From positions 1 to 64,000 of IMG/VR virus record IMGVR_UViG_3300027687_002091: 64,000 bases of DNA. One strand, written 5' to 3'. Made by a program: the position numbers and the translations under genes. Under the pieces are notes generated by a model, which made no database searches, was not told the DNA's origin, and worked only from the letters and a program-made list of their open reading frames with translations. Shown piece after piece: positions 43,961-53,383 of this stretch (positions are counted from its first letter, which is position 1; each line of letters begins with the position of its first letter). Origin of the DNA: a virus.

Positions 43961-46900
43961 ATGGCAAAAAATGATATTTATTTAGGTGTAGAAGGTAACG
44001 ACGGTACAGGTGATAGTATACGTGAAGCGTTCCGTAAAGCAAACGAGAACTTCACAGAACTATACGCTGTATTTGGACAAGGTGGAACAATTAGTTTTAC
44101 CGCACTTAACGATACACCAACAGGAATTACACCCGGTGGCGTATTAATTGGTAATACAACAGGTACTGAACTCCTTGCAAAAACGCTTTCAGCAGGAACA
44201 GGTATTAGTATTGATAATACAAGTACAAGTAATATTACTATTACAAACACAGGTGCTAATATTAACGCTGATACAAGTCCAATATTTGGTGGACCTGTAA
44301 GTGGTAACGAAGTTTATGCTATTGGTAAAATTGCTACATCACCACAAGCTATAGCTGAATTTAACACTACACATGGTAGTGCGATTACAGTTAACGACAT
44401 TGTAACAGATAAAAAGTTTCAAGATCAATACTATGCGCCAAACACAACGTTTGAACCAACAAAGCCTGTATATGCTAGAACAGAGCCTGCTAACGCAAGC
44501 GAATATACAAAAACTATTGCAGAATACAGAGCTGGTAATGTTGTAATTAGTAATCATGGGTTTGACTGGAGTATTAACGGAACTAAATGGCAGTACTCAA
44601 CAACAGGTTCCGCACCAAACGGATTAACAACCAGTACAGATTATTTTGTAAGATGGGTTAACGAAGATCAATTAAGTTTACATGCTACTAAAGCTGAAGC
44701 ACAAAACAATAACGATACTACCCGTGTTAAAATTAATATTGCACTTGGCACACAAACATCAGTTTCAGGTACAGACATTGTTAAAGATACAGCATATGAT
44801 GATGCCTACTATGGTTTCTACAAAACAGATGAAGCACTTCCAAGAAGTGCGGCAGTAAGACGCCAAGGCGATGACATGACAGGTGCTTTATACTTGCATG
44901 ATCATCCAGGTGACTTATCAGGTATTGACACAGGCGATATAAAAGATAAACAAGCCGCAACAAAATTATATGTGGACAACAATAGTTACAGTTCAACAGA
45001 AGATATCTTTGTAACTAAACAAGGTGACGACACACAAGCACGTACTCCTGTAGGACTTGAAGGACGCGGATTAGGTTATGCATACGGAAGTCTAAAAGCG
45101 GCTTTGCAAAAAGCTGAAGAAGTTATTGAAAGTGCTCCGATTGAGCCAGGTGCTTATAGACAAACTATCACATACGATAACGGTAAGGGTATTGCTCTTG
45201 TAACAGGAGTAGGACCAACAACACAAAATACTGCGGCATATCATGCACAAACTTACCTAAGAGAAAACAAAAGATTTATTCAAAAAGCAGTTGTTGATTA
45301 TGTAAATGATACATTTCCAACTCTTGCATATACTCCAACAAGTGTACAGAATCCAAATGCTGAAGCAATTCTAGTACAAAATAAAAAGTTTATTCAAGAA
45401 GAAGTTACATACTGGATTAACCATAATGTAGGAACAGCTGGCGGTTCAGGTATATGGAACAACTTTGATTACAGCAGTGCAAAATGTAAACGTGATGTAG
45501 GGTACATTGTTGATGCATGGATTAACGACTTGTCAAGAGGCGGCAACATTGAAACACGTAGAATGGCTTCAAGTTATCTTGCTGGTCAGCAAAATGCTGT
45601 TGGACCTTCTGGTACAGGATTAGGTACTGCGGATCAAATAGCACAAACAAATTTGGCAATTGAATTTGCAAGAGACCTTGTTGTAAACAATGTATTATCT
45701 AACTCAGCATATACATCAAAGCAAGGAACATTTGTTGTTGATGATCAAAACTTAACAGCAAACGCTTTCCAATTTTATATTGGACGTAGCAGTTATGCAC
45801 AGTCATATGTTAACGGTGGTACAGTTACTAAATCAGACAATACAGTATTAGCAGTAAGCACATTTGCTTATAGCGAATCTACAGGTATTGCAACTCTTAC
45901 AACTACAACAAACCACGGACTATCAGCAACTAACGTTGTTACAATAGCAGGTATTAATGTTACTTGTACATTTGAAGGATCTACAGTAGCAAAAGTTTAT
46001 CCAGAAAGTTTACCTCAGGTTATTACAACACTTGCAGTTGAAACAGGTACAGGTGTTAACGATGTTGCAAATAGAGCAAGCACATTAACAAGTGTAATTA
46101 CAAATGTTATAACTAACGGACTTAATTCATTAGTGGCACCAGAGAAACCTGCTATAGTTGACAACACATGCGAAAGAGATGTTGGACTTATTATTGATGG
46201 AATGCTTATAGACATTGGTAATGGTACAAACAGCAACTACAACGCTATACAAGCGGCTACACGCTATTTTAGTACAAGTTCAGGCGCTAGAGCACGTATT
46301 AGTCAAGGACAAGAAACTAGAGCGGCTATGACAAAAGCAAAAGCTATTGTTAATAGTGTTGTACAAAATGTTGACTTATTAACCCAAAGTAAAAGATTTG
46401 CTGTTGAATCAGATAACTTAACAACAAATACATTCCAAGTAGCAGTGGGAACAAATCCATATGCTCACACATATATAAGTGGCGGTACTGTTGCATTTGG
46501 TGGTGTTACATATAATATTAACGGATTCAACTATAATCATACAACAGGTAAAGGTATCATTACAACTACTACTGCACACGGATTAGGTGCAGGTGATGTT
46601 GTTGTACTTGATGCTATTACGTTTGAATGTACATTTGGCATGAAAGTTTATCCATCAGATTACACAACTTTAATTCCACAATGGTTTAATGCAAATATTA
46701 ACGATGTTAGTACACAAATTAAAGATGCGTTAAATGCCAAGTTTGATATTATACTTGATATATTAGAAAACGGCTTTAGTGCTAGAAACAACTACACACT
46801 AGTTGAAGGTAGTACATTCTCAATTGAATTTGGTAACGGAACAGGCAACGATAGTACTGACCAAGGTATTAACACTAACGTTGATATTCTTCCAGGTAAG

Positions 46901-49900
46901 ATTATTGTTGGTAAGACATCAGGTGCAAGAGGACGTATTGTAAAATACACAAGTGGCGTAGACTTAGGTGGTGTAGCATACGATAAAGCAGAAGTTGTAT
47001 TAGTTGAGCCAAGAGATTTTAGAATTGGTGAAGAATTAGAATACGGTAACGGAACTAAAGAAAAACAAATTACAGTACATGTTGAAACAGGCATTTACTA
47101 CGAAGACTATCCGTTAAAAGTTCCTGCTAACGTTTCAGTTAAAGGTTCAGACTTTAGACGTTGTCAAATTAGACCAGCTCCAAGAATATCACAATCACCT
47201 TGGGCTAACACTTATTTCTACAGAGACAAGTTACTAGATAATCTAAAAATTACAGACGTAACAGGTGCAGACTTAGCAACTGCACAAGCTATTACAATTA
47301 CAGGTTCTAACCAAACAGGCGGTATAATTACAGTAACACCTGCAAACAACATTGCTCCAATTGCATGGGACGGTGCTTGGTTCTATACAGACAATGGCGC
47401 AGTAGGCTTAATTAGTAATGCTGATGGTGGAAGTGACTTTGACGTTACACTTACTACAGATATACTACCAAACTTATCCGGAATTGCAAGCGGTGCATGG
47501 CATGTTAAACAAACTGTAAATTATGGTTATCATTATCTAACAGATCCAAGTAACGCGACAAGTACACCTAAAACAAACGATCAAATGGATGTATTCTTAA
47601 TGAATGATGCAACTAGACTTGCAAACATGTCATTCCAAGGACACGGCGGATTTGCTCAAGTACTTGACCCAGCAGGACAAGTTCTAGTCAAATCACCATA
47701 CACCCAAGTTTGTGGATCGTTCTCAAGAAGTACAAACAAGCAAGGCTTTAAAGGTGGTATGTACATTGATGGATTTGCTGGTAACTTAGAAACTAAGATT
47801 ACAAGTAAAGACGACAACTATACACTTAATGTACAATCAGACGCAGGAACAGGTTTACGAATTAGAAAACCACAAACACCTGCTCCGTTCTTTATTAACG
47901 GTGTACGTTACCAAGTTGATGCTGTTTCAGAATACGATGGCGGAACAGGTACAGCAAAACTATTAATTAATAAACTTTCAAATGAAGGTAACGGCTATAC
48001 TGATACTACGTTCCCACAACAAATTTATGTTCAAACTGCTGGTAACAGAAGTATGTTGGCAAACGACTATACTCAAGTTAACGACTTAGGTTATGGATTA
48101 TTTTGTAACAACGCGGCACTATCAGAGCAAGTATCGACATTTACTTATTACAACCATACAGCGTTCTTTAGTAACAACGGTTCAGAGATTAGAGCACTTA
48201 ACTGTTCTAACGCAAACGGTAACTTTGGTTTAGTTGCGGCAGGATCAGATCCAAACGAAACTGTTGATGATATTACAACACTAAGAAATATGCAACAACC
48301 TGCCAAAGTATTTAACGATGGTAGTAACACATATGGCTTTGGTACATTTGCAAACGCGGCAGGTTCATTTAGTATATTTGTATACGACTGTGATTACATG
48401 CCATATCCAAACAGTTTAATTGACATATACACAGCAACAGGTGTAACTACATACGAAGTCACAGCAACAAGTGTTGTTGCAGTACCAGTAAGTAACATTG
48501 GTGGGTATACTGGTGCTACAGGTCCAACTGGACGTAAAGGTGCTAATTTACCTATTTACAGATTAAGTGTATCAGGTGCTACTGGATTAGAAAATGCTAT
48601 TACAGGCGCACATAATCCTACACCAAACAGTGATGCATCAGCTGTCGCAGTAGTTAGAATGAACAAGAACCACTTGTTAGATGACTTAAATGGTGTTACA
48701 GCAACAAGACCGTCAACAGCGATTGTGTTTGCTGAAAATCCAAATCAAGTTTACAGAAGTATTAGTTTTAACAACCAAGATGCAGACGGAACAGCATTAG
48801 CGGCAGATAGATTCCAAGTTGTTATGGACTCAGCGTTTAGTCACTTAAACTTAACACTTAGAAATACAGAAGCGGCATTGACTACATATGCTGGTACAGG
48901 TACTACAATGGGTGCGACAGCAGGTGACGTTGTACTTGCTATTGATACATTAACATCAACACAACAAGCTCGTATTAATAATAACGATATGCTCTTTACA
49001 CATGCTGGTAAATCACATGTTGTTGCAAACTATACAGAAAGAACAGGATACGCTACTGTCGAACTTAATGAACTAGCGGCTTCAAACATTAACAGTAGTA
49101 ATGCGTTATACACTGGTTCAGGTATTGCGGCAGACATGAGATTTAGTCCTGCGGCGACAAGAACAATTCCATTATCATTACAAGATAACGAAGCTGGTAC
49201 TGTTACAGTTGGTATTTCAACTCTAAGAGCTAACGGACACGACTTTGATAAAATTGGTACAGGTGGATTTAACACTACTAACTATCCAAGTATTATCTAC
49301 GGTAATCCAACTATTAGTGCTAACCAAGATGCAGAAGTTAGCGAACGTGGTAAAGGTAGAGTGTTCTTTGCAAGTACAGACCAAGATGGATTCTTTAGAG
49401 TTGGTAAATTCTTTAGTGTAGACCAAGGAACAGGTACAGTTACATTTAGTGCAAGTATTGCTATTAGTAACTTAGACGGATTAGGATTTAGACAAGGTGT
49501 TAGAATTACAGAATTTAGTAATGATGATACAATGGCTGACGGTGATCCGGCGGCAGTTCCAACAGAATTTGCAACTGAGAAGTTTATTGAGAAACGACTA
49601 CACTTTGATAGAGATGGCGTCATACTTAGTACAGGTACTATTGGTCCAGGAGCTATTGCTAGAGATGGTACTACACCATTAACAGGAAACATTAATGCTG
49701 GTAGTAACAAGATTTATAACCACAGTGATCCAACTCAACCACAAGACGTAACTACAAAGTCTTATGTAGATGCCAGAACACCATTTGATACAGAAGCAAT
49801 TGGTACTGATATTGGTAACAGAGTAAACAATGATATCTTAATGTTCCACGGAGGACTTTACGATAATCATACTGTTACAGGTGATGTTGTGTTTACAAGT

Positions 49901-51163
49901 AATGGAAGTAATGTTGCAACAACAGCAATTAGTTCCGAAGTAATTGTAAATGGTGATATAAGTCCTACAGCAGGAATTATACAAAGCAAACTTGCAATGA
50001 CTGCGGCAACTACAAGAGTTAACGCAACAGGCATAGCACAAGTAGACTTAGGACTGTCAGCATTTGATGCTGATGACTTTACAGTAACAGATGGCTGGGT
50101 AACACTAAAAGCAAGTAGTGTTGACTTTGCTGACTTGCCAGACATTGCACAAAATACAATCTTTGGTAGAACAGCAACAGGTAGTGGTGATGCAAGTGCA
50201 GTAACTTTTGCAGATATTGTTAGCACTGGTGGATCATTTACTACAACAGGTGTTGCTGATAGAATTATTAAAACAGGCGCAGATGGAAGTGTTGATGCAC
50301 AGAAATTTAAACTTGATAACTACGATGTTTTAGATCAAACTAACTTAACAATGACAATGAAGACACCAGGCGGTGCTACAGTGTTCAATACAGTTGGTAC
50401 AATTCCAAGTAACACAACTACTACGTTGCCAGGTACATTGCAAATAGGTACTACAAGTGCTACAGCATCGTTCTTCCAACAGAACAGTAGTTATGGTGAT
50501 CCAGATGATGCTACACTAAACAAACCAAGAGTAGCAAGTGACTGGATGTACACTTCATTTATTGAAGCACCAGGTGAAAAGAGTACTTCAAGTACAGGTA
50601 TTGGTATTGGTGCAGGTACAGGATTTAGTAGTGCAGGTGAAGTTGCAATCGTAGCAAATAACAACGTTGCGGCAGTAGTGTTTAAGCAAGCGGCTATGAC
50701 ACCATCAAGTAACGCTGGATACGACATTGGTACAAGTGCATTAAAGTTTGGAACATTCCACGGAACTGCAACAGCGGCACAATATGCTGACTTGGCAGAG
50801 AACTACTTAGCTGATGCTATGTACGAGCCAGGCACTGTATTAGTATTTGGTGGTGAACAAGAATTAACAACTACAATGTCCAAAGGCGATAGAAAGATTG
50901 CTGGTGTTGTTTCAGAGAATCCAGCACACTTAATGAATAGCGAATTAGTAGGTGACTACGTTACAGCATTAGCATTACAAGGTAGAACAACTTGTAAAGT
51001 AATTGGCGCTGTTGGCAAAGGTGACATGATTGTATCAAGTGCAATTTCAGGATACGGTATGGTACAGGACGATCCACTAGTAGGAACTGTTATTGGTAAA
51101 GCAGTTGGAACTAAAGACGGAGATGAACCAGGGTTCGTTGAAGTTGTGGTAGGGAGAGTATAA
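43961..51163 (+). CDS. Giant 2400-residue tail-fibre/virion structural protein
   Basis: The largest gene in the window. The N-terminal module (NDGTGDSIREAFRKANENFT) recurs in the proteins at 51163 and 55912. Beta-helix-like regions with TTTTNHGL-type repeats follow. Two similar blocks (about residues 508-690 and 736-910, each with RDVG-I-D and NLT-N-FQ segments) show an internal duplication. Around residues 1040-1350, YEDYPLKVPANVSVKGSDFR and LANMSFQGHGGFAQVLDPAG resemble pectate-lyase-like fibre domains of marine T4-like phages. The C-terminus (YADLAENYLADAMYEPGTVL) is a common fibre end domain. Confidence 0.82.
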   Translation: MAKNDIYLGVEGNDGTGDSIREAFRKANENFTELYAVFGQGGTISFTALNDTPTGITPGGVLIGNTTGTELLAKTLSAGTGISIDNTSTSNITITNTGANINADTSPIFGGPVSGNEVYAIGKIATSPQAIAEFNTTHGSAITVNDIVTDKKFQDQYYAPNTTFEPTKPVYARTEPANASEYTKTIAEYRAGNVVISNHGFDWSINGTKWQYSTTGSAPNGLTTSTDYFVRWVNEDQLSLHATKAEAQNNNDTTRVKINIALGTQTSVSGTDIVKDTAYDDAYYGFYKTDEALPRSAAVRRQGDDMTGALYLHDHPGDLSGIDTGDIKDKQAATKLYVDNNSYSSTEDIFVTKQGDDTQARTPVGLEGRGLGYAYGSLKAALQKAEEVIESAPIEPGAYRQTITYDNGKGIALVTGVGPTTQNTAAYHAQTYLRENKRFIQKAVVDYVNDTFPTLAYTPTSVQNPNAEAILVQNKKFIQEEVTYWINHNVGTAGGSGIWNNFDYSSAKCKRDVGYIVDAWINDLSRGGNIETRRMASSYLAGQQNAVGPSGTGLGTADQIAQTNLAIEFARDLVVNNVLSNSAYTSKQGTFVVDDQNLTANAFQFYIGRSSYAQSYVNGGTVTKSDNTVLAVSTFAYSESTGIATLTTTTNHGLSATNVVTIAGINVTCTFEGSTVAKVYPESLPQVITTLAVETGTGVNDVANRASTLTSVITNVITNGLNSLVAPEKPAIVDNTCERDVGLIIDGMLIDIGNGTNSNYNAIQAATRYFSTSSGARARISQGQETRAAMTKAKAIVNSVVQNVDLLTQSKRFAVESDNLTTNTFQVAVGTNPYAHTYISGGTVAFGGVTYNINGFNYNHTTGKGIITTTTAHGLGAGDVVVLDAITFECTFGMKVYPSDYTTLIPQWFNANINDVSTQIKDALNAKFDIILDILENGFSARNNYTLVEGSTFSIEFGNGTGNDSTDQGINTNVDILPGKIIVGKTSGARGRIVKYTSGVDLGGVAYDKAEVVLVEPRDFRIGEELEYGNGTKEKQITVHVETGIYYEDYPLKVPANVSVKGSDFRRCQIRPAPRISQSPWANTYFYRDKLLDNLKITDVTGADLATAQAITITGSNQTGGIITVTPANNIAPIAWDGAWFYTDNGAVGLISNADGGSDFDVTLTTDILPNLSGIASGAWHVKQTVNYGYHYLTDPSNATSTPKTNDQMDVFLMNDATRLANMSFQGHGGFAQVLDPAGQVLVKSPYTQVCGSFSRSTNKQGFKGGMYIDGFAGNLETKITSKDDNYTLNVQSDAGTGLRIRKPQTPAPFFINGVRYQVDAVSEYDGGTGTAKLLINKLSNEGNGYTDTTFPQQIYVQTAGNRSMLANDYTQVNDLGYGLFCNNAALSEQVSTFTYYNHTAFFSNNGSEIRALNCSNANGNFGLVAAGSDPNETVDDITTLRNMQQPAKVFNDGSNTYGFGTFANAAGSFSIFVYDCDYMPYPNSLIDIYTATGVTTYEVTATSVVAVPVSNIGGYTGATGPTGRKGANLPIYRLSVSGATGLENAITGAHNPTPNSDASAVAVVRMNKNHLLDDLNGVTATRPSTAIVFAENPNQVYRSISFNNQDADGTALAADRFQVVMDSAFSHLNLTLRNTEAALTTYAGTGTTMGATAGDVVLAIDTLTSTQQARINNNDMLFTHAGKSHVVANYTERTGYATVELNELAASNINSSNALYTGSGIAADMRFSPAATRTIPLSLQDNEAGTVTVGISTLRANGHDFDKIGTGGFNTTNYPSIIYGNPTISANQDAEVSERGKGRVFFASTDQDGFFRVGKFFSVDQGTGTVTFSASIAISNLDGLGFRQGVRITEFSNDDTMADGDPAAVPTEFATEKFIEKRLHFDRDGVILSTGTIGPGAIARDGTTPLTGNINAGSNKIYNHSDPTQPQDVTTKSYVDARTPFDTEAIGTDIGNRVNNDILMFHGGLYDNHTVTGDVVFTSNGSNVATTAISSEVIVNGDISPTAGIIQSKLAMTAATTRVNATGIAQVDLGLSAFDADDFTVTDGWVTLKASSVDFADLPDIAQNTIFGRTATGSGDASAVTFADIVSTGGSFTTTGVADRIIKTGADGSVDAQKFKLDNYDVLDQTNLTMTMKTPGGATVFNTVGTIPSNTTTTLPGTLQIGTTSATASFFQQNSSYGDPDDATLNKPRVASDWMYTSFIEAPGEKSTSSTGIGIGAGTGFSSAGEVAIVANNNVAAVVFKQAAMTPSSNAGYDIGTSALKFGTFHGTATAAQYADLAENYLADAMYEPGTVLVFGGEQELTTTMSKGDRKIAGVVSENPAHLMNSELVGDYVTALALQGRTTCKVIGAVGKGDMIVSSAISGYGMVQDDPLVGTVIGKAVGTKDGDEPGFVEVVVGRV

Positions 51164-51441
51164 TGGCTATTCAAACAATTAACATTGGAACTAGTGCAAA
51201 CAAAGGAGATGGTGATCCTTTAAGAACAGCATTTACAAAAATTAATGCAAACTTTGCAGAACTAGCTGAAACAAACAGTACAAGAGATATTCAAGGATCG
51301 GTGTTTGGTGATGATAGTACTTTACTAGTTGATGGAGTAAACAGTACAATACCTGGGTATGTAAGTTTAGTAACACTAAAACAAACAGTAGCGGCAAGTA
51401 CTGACTTTGCTGACTTCAAAACTAGAATAGCGGCATTATAA
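51163..51441 (+). CDS. Short fibre-associated protein with the shared N-terminal module
   Basis: 92 residues: MAIQTINIGTSANKGDGDPL and RTAFTKINANFAELAETNST match the N-terminal module of the neighbours, then a short tail. The ATG overlaps the upstream stop. Perhaps an adaptor that shares the virion-binding module without a fibre. Confidence 0.65.
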   Translation: MAIQTINIGTSANKGDGDPLRTAFTKINANFAELAETNSTRDIQGSVFGDDSTLLVDGVNSTIPGYVSLVTLKQTVAASTDFADFKTRIAAL

Positions 51442-51451
51442 GGAAAAGAAT

Positions 51452-53371
51452 ATGGCAAATAGAATACCACTCATAGTTGATAGAGATGATAGCAACAAAC
51501 TAAAAGAATTACCAATAGGTGATAATTTAGATTTAACAGGTTCGGGTATTACTGGAGCAGGAACTATTTCTGCAACAGGACTTACACTTGCAGGTGTTAA
51601 CTATAATCCTTTTAGTGGAAGTTGGAATGACTTAGCAGACAAACCAACAGTAGCCGCAACAACAACAGACTTACCAGAAGGTACTAATCAATATTTTACA
51701 AACGAAAGAGTTGATGACAGAGTAAATGCTATCCTTAGAGAAGGTAGCGGAGTTGATATCACATACGATGACTTAAACGGAACTATTACTATTGCCGCAA
51801 CAGGTGGCGGTGGTGGTGCAGGAGGCAGTGGCATTGTTACTGACTTAACCGGACTAGCATCAAGTAACGTACTTAAATGGAATACCACAGCAGGACAAGA
51901 TAATAACGGAGCATGGGTTAACAGTTTTATTAATTACAGCGAAATTGTTGGCACTCCAAGTTTATCCGCAGTAGCAATAAGTGGAAGTTATAATAATTTA
52001 TCTAATAAGCCAGACTTAGTAAACGACATTAGTGATTTATCAGATGTAGATACGCAAGGTACACCCCCTACACCGGGACAGGTATTAAAATGGGACGGAC
52101 TTAGATGGGCACCAGCTAATGATGCTACATCAGGTGGCGGAGGACTAAATGCTGACACACTTGATGGCTTTGATAGTCCTTACTTCTTAGACTATGCAAA
52201 CTTGACAAACAAACCTAGTTTGTTTGATGGTAACTTTAGTTCTTTAGTAGGCAATCCGACTACACTTGCAGGATATGGCATTACTGATTCTATTAGTGCA
52301 AACCAAAGTTATACACAAAACGGCAGTGTAACATTTAACAGTGATACAGGAATCGTAGTTGGTACAAACAATAATCTTAAAATACGTGTAGATAGTGCTG
52401 TAATTATTGAAAGTACAGTAGACGCACAAGATTTAGATATTAAAGTAAAACCAATTACTGGTGTTGAAACAGCAATTAAAATTGATACTGGAACAAAACG
52501 TGTTGGTATCTTTACTGGCACACCAACACATAAACTTACAGTAGCAGGTGATGTTAGTGCTACTTCGTTTATTGGTAGTGGTACAAGTTTAACAGGCATT
52601 ACATTAAGCCAAATATTAGCAGGCGGATCAGAAGTAAGTGATAGTGTAAGTTTTGGAAATGTAACACCTTACGCTACTGCAACATATAACTTAGGTGCAA
52701 GTAATAATGTTTATTCTAATGCATATGCAACTAACTACCATGGAGGTGGTGCAAATATTACAGGAGTACAATACTCAAATGTTACAGGCACACCTACACT
52801 AGCAACAGTAGCAACTACAGGTGCATACGGTGACTTAACAGGAGCACCAACAACAGTAAGTTCATTTACAAATGACTCAGGCTACTTGGCAAACTTGTCA
52901 ACAACTAGTATTACTACATTATCAGATGTAAGTATTAACAGTCCGCAAGCAAACCAAATTATAAAATACGTTGGCGGCATTTGGACAAATGCAACAGGCG
53001 GCGAATCAGTTGGTAACTTTACATTTAGTACAAGTGTAATTGACACAGACGATTCAAGTAGTATTACAATTACTCCAGCAGTAACAATAAGCAGTGACCT
53101 TACAGTACAAAACGACATGACTGTAGCAGGTTCATTACAAGCAGAAACATTTGAAGGTACAGGTACAGGTACTCCGCAGATTACTAGTGCAGGCTCAATT
53201 GAGCTTGTTGCTGAAGATGCTGTTAAGGTAACACAGAGTCCATTTAGATTAGCATCGTTTACAACTACTGAGCGTAACGCTCTTACAGCAGTAAACGGGG
53301 ATACCATATATAACACAACTACAAACAAGTTCCAAGGTTATGCGAACGGTGGTTGGGTTGACTTACATTAA
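51452..53371 (+). CDS. Tail-fibre-like protein
   Basis: 639 residues, Gly/Ser/Thr/Asn-rich. Typical fibre motifs: GGLNADTLDGFDSPYFLDYA, LTNKPSLFDGN, PGQVLKWDGLRWAPAND, and a C-terminal ERNALTAVNGDTIYNTTTNK often found at fibre or baseplate-protein ends. AAGGAAAAG precedes the ATG. Host recognition is the likely role. Confidence 0.78.
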   Translation: MANRIPLIVDRDDSNKLKELPIGDNLDLTGSGITGAGTISATGLTLAGVNYNPFSGSWNDLADKPTVAATTTDLPEGTNQYFTNERVDDRVNAILREGSGVDITYDDLNGTITIAATGGGGGAGGSGIVTDLTGLASSNVLKWNTTAGQDNNGAWVNSFINYSEIVGTPSLSAVAISGSYNNLSNKPDLVNDISDLSDVDTQGTPPTPGQVLKWDGLRWAPANDATSGGGGLNADTLDGFDSPYFLDYANLTNKPSLFDGNFSSLVGNPTTLAGYGITDSISANQSYTQNGSVTFNSDTGIVVGTNNNLKIRVDSAVIIESTVDAQDLDIKVKPITGVETAIKIDTGTKRVGIFTGTPTHKLTVAGDVSATSFIGSGTSLTGITLSQILAGGSEVSDSVSFGNVTPYATATYNLGASNNVYSNAYATNYHGGGANITGVQYSNVTGTPTLATVATTGAYGDLTGAPTTVSSFTNDSGYLANLSTTSITTLSDVSINSPQANQIIKYVGGIWTNATGGESVGNFTFSTSVIDTDDSSSITITPAVTISSDLTVQNDMTVAGSLQAETFEGTGTGTPQITSAGSIELVAEDAVKVTQSPFRLASFTTTERNALTAVNGDTIYNTTTNKFQGYANGGWVDLH

Positions 53372-53383
53372 AGGATTTAACTG

